Origin: an uncultured Rubritalea sp.
Lineage (GTDB): Bacteria > Verrucomicrobiota > Verrucomicrobiia > Verrucomicrobiales > Akkermansiaceae
Direction: 5' to 3'
Assembly (NCBI GenBank): GCA_937923145.1
Contig: CALAJT010000020.1
Coordinates: forward strand, 1-59,859
Length of the DNA: 59,859 nucleotides
Part shown: positions 36,329 to 44,979 of the stretch, piece by piece
Layout of the letters: every line of letters begins with the position of its first letter
Position numbering within the stretch: the stretch's first letter is position 1
The notes under the pieces: generated by a model
The model's input: the letters and a program-made list of their open reading frames with translations, nothing else
The model's database searches: none
What the model was told of the DNA's origin: nothing
Made by a program: the position numbers and the translations under genes

Positions 36329-37069
36329 CTAGTCTAATTTAGCACCTCTATAGCCGGACTCATTAGGCTTGCGGAAGCGTTCTTTACCGAACTTAGCTTC
36401 CCAGCGTTCTTGCTGAACTATCGTGAGTCGGCAGAATGGGATGTATTCCAGTCTCATCTTAGGGATGCGTTCTCCAGATATTTGGCAGTATCCATAGACA
36501 CCTTGTTCGAGTCTGAGGATCGCCTGCTGTATCTCATAGAGTGCATCTTGTTCTTTAGATAGGATGTTTAGAGCTATTTCACGATCATAAGCGTCACTTC
36601 CAGCATCTGCTGTGTGTTCACCAGATCCGGATTGATCGCCATCATTGGACTTGAGAGTGTCATTAGCGAGGCTACTAGTAGTATCGATGAGCTCATCTCT
36701 GAGGTCTAAGAGTCGCTTATGCTGCTTCTTATCAAACGCTGTGAGCTTTCTTTGAATAATAGGCTTCATCTTGAGAACCTTCTTTTTCGCCACAACAGGC
36801 TTCGGAGTAGCTACTGGAGTTGCTTTAGTTGCAGGTTTTTTGGCTGCTTTTTTAATTACAGATGTGGCTACCTTTTTCTTAGTCGCTTTTTTAACTACCT
36901 TCTTAACCTGTTTTTTCTTTGAGGCTTTCTTCGCTAGTTTCTTGGTAGTCTTCTTCGCTGCTTTTTTAGCTACCTTTTTCTTGGTCGCTTTTTTAACCAT
37001 CTTTTTTGCGACTTTCTTTTTCGTCGTTTTCTTTATAGATTTTGTTGTTGATTTCTTTTTAGCTGCCAT
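36329..37069 (-). CDS. DksA/TraR-like protein with histone-H1-like Lys/Ala tail
   Basis: A 246-residue protein in two parts. Residues 1-100 are a low-complexity basic tail of KKx/KKATKKK units (KKTTKKKVAKKMVKKATK...), like the C-terminus of histone H1 or chlamydial Hc2. Residues 110-246 are a DksA/TraR-type domain: a coiled coil (FDKKQHKRLLDLRDELIDTT, ILSKEQDALYEIQQAILRLE) then YGYCQISGERIPKMRLEYIPFC. The normal four zinc Cys are reduced to two, as in zinc-free DksA variants. Together this suggests an RNA-polymerase-associated regulator that also binds DNA or RNA. It is a single gene; a divergent region with an inverted repeat lies upstream. Confidence 0.82.
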   Translation of the reverse strand: MAAKKKSTTKSIKKTTKKKVAKKMVKKATKKKVAKKAAKKTTKKLAKKASKKKQVKKVVKKATKKKVATSVIKKAAKKPATKATPVATPKPVVAKKKVLKMKPIIQRKLTAFDKKQHKRLLDLRDELIDTTSSLANDTLKSNDGDQSGSGEHTADAGSDAYDREIALNILSKEQDALYEIQQAILRLEQGVYGYCQISGERIPKMRLEYIPFCRLTIVQQERWEAKFGKERFRKPNESGYRGAKLD

Positions 37070-37161
37070 GTTTTTAGAAGTTAGTTGTATATATCGGTAA
37101 AGTGGTTACGGCTTAGTCGGATACAGATAATAAATTTCACTTCAAGCGTAAACTTTTATTA

Positions 37162-37200
37162 CTGTCAATGTATGATTAACTTTAGCTAACATATTGACAG
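37162..37200. promoter_or_regulatory. Inverted repeat with outward TTGACA boxes
   Basis: CTGTCAAT (37162-37169) and ATTGACAG (37193-37200) form an 8-bp inverted repeat in the region between the divergent genes at 37069 and 37309. Each arm contains a TTGACA -35-like word reading outward. Convincing -10 boxes at the right distance are not seen, so it may be a regulator site instead. Confidence 0.35.
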
Positions 37201-37308
37201 CGATGAAGCTAGGTTAAAAGTAGCTAAAACTATGCTGTTAGAGGTGTTGTGATGTATACTAGAGAAATAATTTGCCTCTATGATGTGTCACTGATAATTA
37301 TATTAACC

Positions 37309-37731
37309 ATGAAAGTATTATTACTACTTACCCTGCCGATTTTTCTAGTTTCTTCTCTATCTGCACTAGAGGTAGCTGTAGATATAAAAGATAAGCCTAT
37401 AGCGGAAGCTGAGGCAAAAGCTGAGGCTGGAATGCTCCGCCATATAGTAATGTTTAAATTTAAAGCTGAGGCTACTGATGAACAGACCGTAGCGATTGAA
37501 AAAGCATTTGGTGAGCTACCTAAGAAAATCAATACGATCAAAGGCTATGAGTGGGGCACAAATATAAGTAAAGAGAACAAGAGCCAAGGGTTCACTCACT
37601 GTTTCGTAGTCACTTTTACTGACCAGAAGGGTCTGGATATCTACACTCCTCACGCCGCACACCAAGCATTCGTAAAACAATTACTACCCATCCTTGATAA
37701 GGTTCTTGTGTTAGATTTTATAGCGCAATAA
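37309..37731 (+). CDS. Secreted Dabb-domain (stress-response A/B barrel) protein
   Basis: A 140-residue protein from ATG 37309, which gives a signal peptide (MKVLLLLTLPIFLVSSLSA); an upstream in-frame start would bury it. After a short Ala/Glu-rich linker comes a Dabb domain: LRHIVMFKFKAEATDEQT, GYEWGTNISKENKSQGFTHC, FVVTFTDQKGLDIYTPHAAH. Such domains form small dimeric barrels; most are uncharacterised. Secreted Dabb proteins occur repeatedly in Verrucomicrobia and Planctomycetes. It is monocistronic. Confidence 0.82.
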   Translation: MKVLLLLTLPIFLVSSLSALEVAVDIKDKPIAEAEAKAEAGMLRHIVMFKFKAEATDEQTVAIEKAFGELPKKINTIKGYEWGTNISKENKSQGFTHCFVVTFTDQKGLDIYTPHAAHQAFVKQLLPILDKVLVLDFIAQ

Positions 37732-37734
37732 GGC

Positions 37735-38179
37735 TCACACTATCTGATTCATCTGGGCTCTCAAGAAAGAGATCTGAATAACAGCTGGGATAGTAACTCG
37801 GTAAGCTGGAACTGCTATGTCTGCAGCAGTCCATAACTAGTTGCTACGCAGCCGAACGGTTCCAGCATGAAACCTAGAGTTCTGCTCAGCGCTACATTGG
37901 TTGTTAGCTTTAGGCTATTTCTTTGTAAAGAACTCCTTTGCCCCTGACGATTGATACGAGTGAATTATCACCGAAGCGCTGAACTTCATCGGCAATTAAG
38001 TGCCAGCATTTCTGATGGTCAGGGTTGTTGTCTACGTAGAGAGAATGTTTCGTCAGTGATTCAGAGAGTCTGCGCTTTCCATCTTTATCTTGGGTAAGGA
38101 TTTGAATGAGTGGCTCTAGCTGAGCTGAGCTTACTTTGGCTAAAAAATTAAGGTCTTTGTCGTCTCTGATAATAGTGAT
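37735..38179 (-). pseudogene. YaaW/UPF0174 family pseudogene with internal deletion
   Basis: The first part (38179 to 37910) encodes RDDKDLNFLAKVSSAQLEPL, IQILTQDKDGKRRLSESLTK, then HLIADEVQRFGDNS and RGKGVLYKEIA with a stop; this is the N-terminus of YaaW-family proteins, lacking a start codon. Coding then resumes in other frames with LSRTLGFMLEPFGCVATS and, after a one-base shift, WTAADIAVPAYRVTIPAVIQ, ISFLRAQMNQIV and a stop at 37735; this is the family's conserved C-terminus. About 90 middle residues are missing. It is a clear relic: no start, an internal deletion and at least one frameshift. Confidence 0.75.
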
Positions 38180-38213
38180 TTAGAATTCTATACTAAGCCT
38201 ATATTTGATTTCC

Positions 38214-38885
38214 TCAACGAGAAAGATGGACGATTTCTAAAGTCACGATGATTACCAGAATTGAGATAGCGATTCCGAATATACCATCAATAATATGAAA
38301 GTTTTTGCTATACCATTGCTTGATCTCTTTTGTCTGCAGTAGCTTCACCCATAGACACCAGAGTAAAAGACCTTCTAGGACTACAGTGAGCCAAAGGGTG
38401 AGTGACCATGAGCTAGAATATGGTGCGATTTGTTGGAAAGGGAAGACGACCCCTGCTAGAAATATGGCTACCTTTGGATTGAGAATATTGCTTAGTAATC
38501 CTCGGCGATAGTGAGCTGATAAGGAGAGAGTTTTCTGAGACTGATTAGGTTAGCTCCATTCTAAATTACTCCCTGAGTATATCCCTATGAATGCTGAGGC
38601 TAGCAGACCATAAGCAAGCCAGAGAAGGTAGACGGCAGCTAGTAGGTAAATGCCTAGTAATACACTTTTACTAGAATGAGAGGTAAGAAGATCGACAAAG
38701 AAGATAGCTATCCCAGCGTGGACAGTGAGTCCTGTAGCTATGCCAGCAGCCGTAGCGCAGCCAGATCTATATCCATGGGAGAGGGCTACACGAGTGAGTA
38801 AGATCATGTCAGGACCAGGGCTAAACTGCCCTAGTGCCGTGACGATGAGGAAGCTGAACCATTCTAGGTAAAGACCATCCCACAT
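38214..38885 (-). pseudogene. LysE/RhtB family exporter interrupted by one TAA codon
   Basis: From ATG 38885 the frame encodes a typical LysE translocator start (FLIVTALGQFSPGPDMILLT, HGYRSGCATAAGIATGL) with hydrophobic helices up to residue 111. There a TAA (38550-38552) stops it after NLEWS. The same frame then continues without break: PNQSQKTLSLSAHYRRGLLS, NILNPKVAIFLAGVVFPFQQ, and later helices to a TGA at 38214. RGLLSNILNPKVAIF is the conserved centre of the family. The joined length, 223 residues, is normal for LysE. One nonsense change (or sequencing error) therefore separates it from an intact amino-acid exporter. Confidence 0.85.
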
Positions 38886-38891
38886 TGTAGG

Positions 38892-40391
38892 TTAGTCTAT
38901 ATTTAGTATGCTATTCACTTCAGCTTTTACTGTATCATAGCGTTCTGGATCTTCAGTCAATGGTAGGTCATAGGTGCGGACCATGTCCTTCATGATTGTC
39001 TTCCATTCAGAAGTCTGCATTTCTTTAGAGAAGCATTTTTCTAGGACTTCTAGCACTACTGATACAGAGGTGGATGCCCCAGGGCTAGCGCCGAGTAACG
39101 CAGAGATAGAGCCGTTTTCAGATGATACTACTTCGGTTCCGAACTGAAGTTTACCACCTGCAACAGGATCTTTCTTAATGATCTGCACACGTTGACCAGC
39201 AGTCACGAGATCCCATTCATCGTCTTTCGCGTCTGGGAAGAACTGACGGAGCATATCCATCCTGTCCGTGTGAGTGTTGATGATTTCTTGGTAGAGATAT
39301 TCAGTTAGACTCATGTTGTCCTTACCTGCAGAGAGCATAGGTAGAATGTTATCGAAGGTGACTGACTTGAGCAGATCTAGCATCGAGCCACGCTTAAGGA
39401 ATTTAGGTGAGAAGCCTGCGAATGGACCGAAGAGTAAACTTGTTTTACCCTGAATCACTCTTGTATCGAGGTGAGGCACAGACATTGGTGGAGCCCCTAC
39501 AGCTGCTTTACCGTAAACTTTAGCAGCATGCTGTTCTACAAGATCTTGGTTTTTACAGACTAAGAATTGTCCACTCACTGGGAATCCTCCGAAGCCTTTG
39601 CCCTCTTTGATGTCAGATTTTTGTAGTAGCTTCAGAGAGCCTCCACCAGCTCCGATGAACACGAAGGGGGCGTAGATTTTTTCTGAGAAGAAGTCGCCAA
39701 CGCGCTTCACTTTAATTTCCCAAGTGCCGTCTTTTTCTTCATCGAGATCACGCACAGCGGTGTCAGTGGCTAGCTCTACATTGGGCAGACTGACAAGATG
39801 CTCAAAGAGGACTTTTGTGAGTGCACCGAAGTCGATATCAGTGCCATTCTCTACACGAGTTACTGCGATTTGTTCATCCGCGCCACGTCCTTTGCCCAGG
39901 AGAGGCGTCCATTCAGAGATTGTCTCGTGATCTGATGAGAATTCCATTTCATCGAAGAAGTGGTGACCAGTCATCGCCTCATGGCGTTTCTTGAGGAACT
40001 CGACGTTGTCTTCACCTTCTACGAAACTCATGTGAGGAACTTTGCAAATAAAGTCAGCAGGGTTCTCAATGATTCCCTGTTCTGTTAGATAAGCCCAGAA
40101 CTGTTTTGAAAGTTGAAATTGCTCGTTGATCTCGATGGCTTTATCGATAGCTACTGAGCCATCTGCATTTACTGGGGTATAGTTCAGTTCACAGAGTGCC
40201 GCATGACCAGTGCCCGCATTATTCCATGCGTGGCTGCTTTCTAGAGCTACAGATGAGAGTAGCTCTACGATCTGGATTGTAAGTTCAGGCTTGAGGCGCT
40301 TCAGCATAATGCCGAGAGTTGCACTCATGATGCCTCCTCCTATGAGGACGACGTCTGGTTGCTTAATCAATCCATTCTCTGTGTATTCCAT
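38892..40391 (-). CDS. mqo: Malate:quinone oxidoreductase
   Basis: An FAD-dependent, membrane-associated enzyme that oxidises malate to oxaloacetate and passes electrons to quinone. The 499-residue protein has the FAD loop DVVLIGGGIMSATLGIMLKR at the N-terminus, ESSHAWNNAGTGHAALCELN, PFVFIGAGGGSLKLLQKSDI and GASPGASTSVSVVLEVLEKC near the C-terminus. All are typical of Mqo. Full length. It lies just 6 bases upstream of the broken LysE gene on the same strand, so the two may once have formed an operon. Confidence 0.96.
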   Translation of the reverse strand: MEYTENGLIKQPDVVLIGGGIMSATLGIMLKRLKPELTIQIVELLSSVALESSHAWNNAGTGHAALCELNYTPVNADGSVAIDKAIEINEQFQLSKQFWAYLTEQGIIENPADFICKVPHMSFVEGEDNVEFLKKRHEAMTGHHFFDEMEFSSDHETISEWTPLLGKGRGADEQIAVTRVENGTDIDFGALTKVLFEHLVSLPNVELATDTAVRDLDEEKDGTWEIKVKRVGDFFSEKIYAPFVFIGAGGGSLKLLQKSDIKEGKGFGGFPVSGQFLVCKNQDLVEQHAAKVYGKAAVGAPPMSVPHLDTRVIQGKTSLLFGPFAGFSPKFLKRGSMLDLLKSVTFDNILPMLSAGKDNMSLTEYLYQEIINTHTDRMDMLRQFFPDAKDDEWDLVTAGQRVQIIKKDPVAGGKLQFGTEVVSSENGSISALLGASPGASTSVSVVLEVLEKCFSKEMQTSEWKTIMKDMVRTYDLPLTEDPERYDTVKAEVNSILNID

Positions 40392-40444
40392 ATGTTACCT
40401 GACTAAAGCGAGATGGTAACTTTGTCAACTATCAGGGAGGTCAG

Positions 40445-41791
40445 TTAGCGCACTAGTTTAAGGAATTTCTTGCGAACTTTCGGAGAGACCATTGCATAAA
40501 TGATGTCTCCCGGCTCTAGAATGTCGTTTGGAGCAGGCACGTCAGCGTGAATGCCGTGCATCTTAGCTACTAGCACACAGCCTTCTGGCCATTCGACCTC
40601 ACTTACAGTTTTTTGCGCTACGATCGATCCGCTCTCGATAGTTGTCTCGATCACATCGCCAGCACTTAGCTTTTTAACAATGTGGTATTTATCTGAGGTA
40701 AGAAATTTCTCCAAATCACGGCGACAAGCCTCACGAGGACTCACCGCCGCAAGCATACCGAAGTGTCGGCCACTGGCACTGATTGCGTTTGCGTAGTCAG
40801 CTCGGTGGATGAGCGTGAGGCAGTTTTTTGTTCCTAGGTTGTGCGCCTGTAGACAGGTCATCACATTATCCTCGTCACTAGCACTAGTGGCTACGAAGAA
40901 GTCGGCATCTCCCACTTGTTCTTCTTCTAGTTCAGCTAGAACCGTTCCGTCTGTATTGATGACAGTTGTGTTAGAAAGCCGATCGGTTAGCTCTGCAGCT
41001 ACTATCGGGTCTTTCTCTAAAATTCTTACTTTGCAATCCCAGCTCTCTAACATCTGAGCGAGAGAGAAGCCGTATTCACCACCACCAAAGATCACTACGC
41101 GAATTGTATCCCTAGCGCCACCTTCACGTTGTAGTCTATTTGCCAGGTCTCTAAGTTTTCTCGGCTCACCGAAGATAGTAACCACATCACCAGCTTCTAG
41201 AGAAGTCCTAGCATTGGGGACGAAGTGTTCTCCTCCGCGAGTGAGCGCTGCCACTCGGGTTCGCTCAGGAGCTTTGAGTTGCATCAGCATTTTGCCGATG
41301 GCATCGCTGGTTTCACAGACACGCACTTGCTGGAGTTCAATGCGTCCACGCGCGATTTCTTCTACTACTAGTGAATCTGGGTTACGTATAAATTTAGCCA
41401 GCTCAATCGCACTCAATCTTTCAGAACTAAAAGTATGATCAATGTTGAAGTGTCCTTTGTAATCGAACAACCATTCTTCACGCTGAAGCTCTGGGTGAAC
41501 TCGGCAAATTACTCTTGTAGCTTCGAGCTTGGTGGCCATCGATGAGACCATCATATTTACTGAGTTATCGCTGGTTAGAGCTAGAAAGAGATCACAATTT
41601 CCGACATCAGCTTCCAGTAATGTGCTGATGCTAGTGCCATCACCATGTATGACCTTGGCGTCAAGACTCTGCTCTAGCTCATGCACCAATACTGCTGAGC
41701 TTTCGATAACTACGATACTGTGAGCTGCGCGAGAAAGAGATTCTGCCAGATGGCGTCCTACTTCTCCTGCCCCTACGATGATAATATGCAT
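40445..41791 (-). CDS. trkA: Trk potassium uptake regulatory subunit TrkA
   Basis: The cytoplasmic NAD-binding gating subunit of Trk potassium channels. It is a tandem RCK protein of 448 residues: RCK-N (MHIIIVGAGEVGRHLAESLS), RCK-C, a second RCK-N (IRVVIFGGGEYGFSLAQML) and a second RCK-C (APNDILEPGDIIYAMVSPK). I start it at ATG 41791 (MHIIIVGAG), which opens right at the nucleotide-binding strand, rather than at the upstream in-frame ATG at 41830. The membrane subunit TrkH is not next to it. Single gene, 53 bases upstream of mqo on the same strand. Confidence 0.93.
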   Translation of the reverse strand: MHIIIVGAGEVGRHLAESLSRAAHSIVVIESSAVLVHELEQSLDAKVIHGDGTSISTLLEADVGNCDLFLALTSDNSVNMMVSSMATKLEATRVICRVHPELQREEWLFDYKGHFNIDHTFSSERLSAIELAKFIRNPDSLVVEEIARGRIELQQVRVCETSDAIGKMLMQLKAPERTRVAALTRGGEHFVPNARTSLEAGDVVTIFGEPRKLRDLANRLQREGGARDTIRVVIFGGGEYGFSLAQMLESWDCKVRILEKDPIVAAELTDRLSNTTVINTDGTVLAELEEEQVGDADFFVATSASDEDNVMTCLQAHNLGTKNCLTLIHRADYANAISASGRHFGMLAAVSPREACRRDLEKFLTSDKYHIVKKLSAGDVIETTIESGSIVAQKTVSEVEWPEGCVLVAKMHGIHADVPAPNDILEPGDIIYAMVSPKVRKKFLKLVR

Positions 41792-41886
41792 TTCGCTTAG
41801 AAAGCTAGCGTAGAATATACAGAAAAGCAATGCTTGGGATTAGTGAAAATATCAGTATCTTATATCTCCTATGGTCCAATTAGTTT

Positions 41887-42342
41887 TTATTTCTTCCTTG
41901 GGCGTAGTCCTGCTTCACAAGCAATAGCGCTAGAAACATTATGGATGATTTGCTGAGTGCCTGTATAACTTATTGTATAGGTCTCTTTTACTGGTGCGCC
42001 GCTAGAGTTAAAGATTACTTCTGCCTCATAGTTGTCTGCTGTGGCAGAGCTACCTACATAGGTGACGTTAAACTCGTATTTATCTTGCTTGGAGTTTAGT
42101 CTTAAGTTCCAGCTTTTTTTGTTAGCCAAATCTTTACTCTTCATGTGAGGTCTGGTGGCTTGGGACTGAGGGACGTGGGGTGCTCTTAGTTGTAGATAAA
42201 ATTCTACATCTTTATGGATGGCGTTGAGTTCTTCTTGGCTACTTTTACTGTCAGCAGATGAACTGCTGTCAGTGCTGTCTTTACAGCTGATATTTAATAG
42301 AGAGAAGATGATGCTGAATATATAGAGTGATTTTATTTTCAT
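41887..42342 (-). CDS. Small predicted lipoprotein
   Basis: A 151-residue protein with a lipoprotein-like signal (MKIKSLYIFSIIFSLLNIS followed by C20), then a Ser/Asp-rich spacer (DSTDSSSSADSKSSQ). The remainder has beta character (WNLRLNSKQDKYEFNVTYVG, YEAEVIFNSSGAPVKETYTI). The lipobox is not ideal, so a secreted soluble protein is possible. I do not recognise a family. It lies between recA and trkA on the same strand, with about 165 bases to recA that contain the recA terminator, so it is likely transcribed on its own. Confidence 0.72.
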   Translation of the reverse strand: MKIKSLYIFSIIFSLLNISCKDSTDSSSSADSKSSQEELNAIHKDVEFYLQLRAPHVPQSQATRPHMKSKDLANKKSWNLRLNSKQDKYEFNVTYVGSSATADNYEAEVIFNSSGAPVKETYTISYTGTQQIIHNVSSAIACEAGLRPRKK

Positions 42343-42447
42343 TATAGAAGATGATGTATTTTATATATGTAGGAGTCAACTTAGATCGATATCCAATTAA
42401 TTACTATATGACTTATAAGACGCATAAGTCATATTCTCTAATAAGAA

Positions 42448-42483
42448 AATACCCCAACAGAAGATATCTTCCATTGAGGTATT
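42448..42483 (-). terminator. recA terminator
   Basis: An interrupted hairpin, AATACC-c-CAA-ca-GAAGAT pairing with ATCTTC-ca-TTG-a-GGTATT, 25 bases after the recA stop. On the minus strand it runs into ATTTTCTTATT. The symmetric mismatches and T-rich tail fit an intrinsic terminator. Confidence 0.7.
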
Positions 42484-42508
42484 GTATAAATTTTGTTTTT
42501 GTGTCGAA

Positions 42509-43633
42509 TTACTTACCTTTTTTGTTAGCTAGCTCAGCTTTGACCTTCACTTCAAGTTCATCGTAGAGGTTTTGGTCTTCCTTGATCGCTACTTTCGCAG
42601 CGTCACGTCCTTGGGCTAGTTGGTTACCATCGTAGCTGAACCACGACCCACGCTTGAGAACGATGTTGTATTCGAGCGCTAGATCTAACAGTGAGCCTAC
42701 AGATGAGATTCCTTCAGAATACATGATGTCGAATTCTGCTTCTGTGAAAGGTGGAGCCACCTTATTTTTAACGATCTTAATCTTGGTGCGGTTTCCTGTG
42801 ACTACACCATCAGTCGACTTGATCTGACCGATTCTACGGATATCTACACGAACAGATGCGAAGAACTTTAGCGCGCGTCCACCAGGAGTTGTCTCTGGGC
42901 TGCCGAACATGACTCCGATTTTCTCTCGGATCTGGTTAGTAAAGATACAGACTGTGCGAGCCTTAGAGATAAAGCTGGTGAGTTTACGCATCGCAGCTGA
43001 CATGAGTCGAGCCTGAGCGCCAACTGTGGAGTCACCGATTTCTCCGGTGAGTTCCTGCTTAGTTACGAGAGCTGCTACGGAGTCGAGCACGACTACATCG
43101 ATCGCATTTGAGCGGACGAGTGTCTCTACGATCTGTAGAGCTTCTTCACCAGATGATGGCTGAGAGATTAGTAGGTCGTCTAGTTTGACTCCTAGCTTCT
43201 GCGCATACTGCGGATCGAGTGCGTGTTCGACATCGATAAATGCTGCGAGGCCGCCCATTTTCTGAGCCTGTGCAATCGCTGTGAGCGTTAGAGTGGTCTT
43301 ACCTGAAGATTCTGGTCCGTATACCTCGATAATTCTACCACGTGGGAAACCACCAACTCCGAGTGCGCGGTCGATGAGGAGATTACCAGTAGGGATGACA
43401 TCCACATCTACTGTGTTCTCGTCTCCTAGGCGCATGATGGCAGTTTCACCGAATTCCTTCTGAATGTGTGTTATCGCTAAGTCGAGATTCTTCTTACGTG
43501 CATCGTTTACCTTTTCAGCGGCCTTCTCAGCTGCTGTAGGTGCTTTCTTCTTAGCGGGAGCTTTAGCCGGTGTAGTCGTTGTAGCTGTTACTACTGCGGT
43601 TTCTTTAGTGTCTTCAGTTGTGTCTTTAGCCAT
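42509..43633 (-). CDS. recA: Recombinase RecA with extended N-terminus
   Basis: The strand-exchange protein of homologous recombination and SOS activation. The 374-residue protein has Walker A GPESSGKT at 106-113, [20 protein letters not shown] (Walker B and L1), and [20 protein letters not shown]. Compared with E. coli RecA the N-terminus has an extra 40-odd residues rich in Thr, Ala and Lys ([19 protein letters not shown]) before the usual [20 protein letters not shown] helix. Two LexA-like palindromes lie upstream, which fits SOS control. The C-terminal acidic tail of E. coli RecA is not present here; the end is basic (ELANKKGK). Confidence 0.97.
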   Translation of the reverse strand: MAKDTTEDTKETAVVTATTTTPAKAPAKKKAPTAAEKAAEKVNDARKKNLDLAITHIQKEFGETAIMRLGDENTVDVDVIPTGNLLIDRALGVGGFPRGRIIEVYGPESSGKTTLTLTAIAQAQKMGGLAAFIDVEHALDPQYAQKLGVKLDDLLISQPSSGEEALQIVETLVRSNAIDVVVLDSVAALVTKQELTGEIGDSTVGAQARLMSAAMRKLTSFISKARTVCIFTNQIREKIGVMFGSPETTPGGRALKFFASVRVDIRRIGQIKSTDGVVTGNRTKIKIVKNKVAPPFTEAEFDIMYSEGISSVGSLLDLALEYNIVLKRGSWFSYDGNQLAQGRDAAKVAIKEDQNLYDELEVKVKAELANKKGK

Positions 43634-43678
43634 GGTCGTGTTCTAGGTAGTTGTGTTTAATTTGTGAGAAGTTTTTGT

Positions 43679-43695
43679 GTTCATCTGAAATGAAC
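43679..43695. promoter_or_regulatory. LexA-like palindrome upstream of recA (proximal)
   Basis: GTTCAT-CTGAA-ATGAAC, a perfect 6-bp inverted repeat 46 bases upstream of the recA start. The GTTC/GAAC ends resemble LexA sites, but the spacing is longer than in the TGTTC-N4-GAACA form that I recall being reported for Verrucomicrobia. Confidence 0.45.
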
Positions 43696-43755
43696 TACTT
43701 CTGGTTTGTTGAAGACAACTTAGTCTCAGCCTGTCTTGAGAGTCAACTAAAAAGG

Positions 43756-43769
43756 TGTTCATTTAAACA
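43756..43769. promoter_or_regulatory. LexA-box candidate upstream of recA (distal)
   Basis: TGTTC-ATTT-AAACA, 123 bases upstream of the recA start. It matches the form TGTTC-N4-GAACA, recalled as the verrucomicrobial LexA motif, at nine of ten positions. It is also between recA and the divergent permease at 43879. Binding is inference. Confidence 0.5.
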
Positions 43770-43878
43770 TTTTTCTGCTAACCGGGGTAACTTCTTTAGA
43801 TTCCGTGGTCTCCGAGCTGATGCGAGCTATAAGACTTGCTAAAAATTCGTTCCTAGTGCAGAAGTTTGGCATCTTTTT

Positions 43879-44979
43879 ATGGCTTTTGTCTTAGCATTCC
43901 AACAATCTGATTTTGCCTTGAGCTTCCTCTCACTATTCTTAGAGGGTGCTCCTTATATATTGCTGGGGACGCTTATTAGTGGATTTATTGATGTTTACAT
44001 GCCAGCGAATGTGCTGGAGAGGGCATTGCCTAAAAATAAGTTTCTAGCGATCTTGAGTTGTGGATTCATGGGGCTTTTGCTACCGGTTTGCGAATGTGCC
44101 GTTGTTCCTGTGATCCGTAGGCTCGTGGCGAAGGGCTTACCTGTGAGCTGTGCTTTTACCTATATGCTAGCTGCGCCTATTCTAAACCCGATTACGATCT
44201 GGAGCACTTGGCATGCGTTTGATAAACAGGATCAACTTTGGAATGTAGTTTCTCGTTGTGGAATGGGTTATATGGTAGCGGTGATTGTCGGAATCATTGT
44301 GATGTTCTTACCACTGGAAAGGGTGCTTAGGGATTCGGTGTTGAAGACCATTAGATCTGCAAAACCTACTAAGAAAGAGCATGACCATAGTCACGCACAT
44401 GACCACGATCATGAACACGGATGCTGTGGTCACGATCACAATCATGATGATCATCACCATGATCACGACCATTCTCATTCTGATGAAAAGAATAAGATCG
44501 TCTCGGCGATGCGCTCGGGGATGCGAGATGCGGTGGATGTGGGTGTGTATTTCACTATCGGTGTCTGTCTAGCGGCGATGTTCAATATCCTTTATAATAG
44601 TAATCAGGAGACCTTCTCCGCAATTCTGAGTAACCCCGTTGCTGAGACTGGTGGGATGATGATGCTAGCGTTTTTGCTGAGTGTTTGTAGCACCTCGGAT
44701 GCCTTCATGGCGGCGACTTATAATTTCGTAGGAGCAGGTGCTAAAATGTCATTCATGGTGCTGGGTCCGATGCTAGATGTGAAGCTGGTGTTCCTCTATC
44801 AGACGGTGATGAAGAAGAAATTTTTGCTGTGGTTCACGGTAGGTATTTTCATTTTAGTCGGGCTGATGAGCTGGACTTGGGAGAAGTATGAGATCGGTAA
44901 AGAAGCGGCGACTGAGTGGGAAATGAAAATTTCTCCTCCAGATGAGATTAAATTTCTAGACGGAGGGAAAGCTCGATGA
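43879..44979 (+). CDS. ArsP/COG0701-type permease with His-rich loop
   Basis: A 366-residue membrane permease of the DUF318/COG0701 family (relatives include ArsP and SO_0444-type metal exporters). Membrane segments include LSFLSLFLEGAPYILLGTLI, LLLPVCECAVVPVIRRL (with the family's conserved Cys pair) and AFTYMLAAPILNPITIWSTW. A long loop near residues 170-205 is rich in His-Asp pairs with one CCGH, likely a metal-binding stretch. The second half repeats the fold with LLSVCSTSDAFMAATYNFVG. It overlaps the next gene by 4 bases. Metal export (zinc, copper) is the likeliest role, but arsenic compounds cannot be excluded. Confidence 0.83.
   Translation: MAFVLAFQQSDFALSFLSLFLEGAPYILLGTLISGFIDVYMPANVLERALPKNKFLAILSCGFMGLLLPVCECAVVPVIRRLVAKGLPVSCAFTYMLAAPILNPITIWSTWHAFDKQDQLWNVVSRCGMGYMVAVIVGIIVMFLPLERVLRDSVLKTIRSAKPTKKEHDHSHAHDHDHEHGCCGHDHNHDDHHHDHDHSHSDEKNKIVSAMRSGMRDAVDVGVYFTIGVCLAAMFNILYNSNQETFSAILSNPVAETGGMMMLAFLLSVCSTSDAFMAATYNFVGAGAKMSFMVLGPMLDVKLVFLYQTVMKKKFLLWFTVGIFILVGLMSWTWEKYEIGKEAATEWEMKISPPDEIKFLDGGKAR

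Noticed and set aside
36770..37070. Long plus-strand Phe/Leu-rich frame opposite the DksA-like gene, seeming like a membrane protein
   Set aside because: It is the antisense of the Lys/Ala tail (AAG/AAA read as CTT/TTT) and has no homologue-like features.
37740..37912. A possible integron attC-like site: GCTGGAAC...GTTCCAGC inverted repeat and a GTTAGC word
   Set aside because: The ends do not fit RYYYAAC/GTTRRRY, and the same bases are explained as the C-terminal coding sequence of the YaaW relic.
38550..38552. Reassignment of TAA as a sense codon, because of in-frame TAA in LysE and VOC genes
   Set aside because: Many intact genes in the window (hisI, arsS, folC region, permease partner) end naturally in TAA, and the affected genes stand next to clearly decayed ones.
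43651..43842. A 63-codon open frame between recA and the permease
   Set aside because: It overlaps the two LexA-like palindromes, has no ribosome binding site and shows no coding character.
44390..44490. The His/Asp-coding repeats in the permease as a tandem DNA repeat or CRISPR-like array
   Set aside because: The repetition comes from HD codons of a metal-binding loop in frame; there are no regular spacers.
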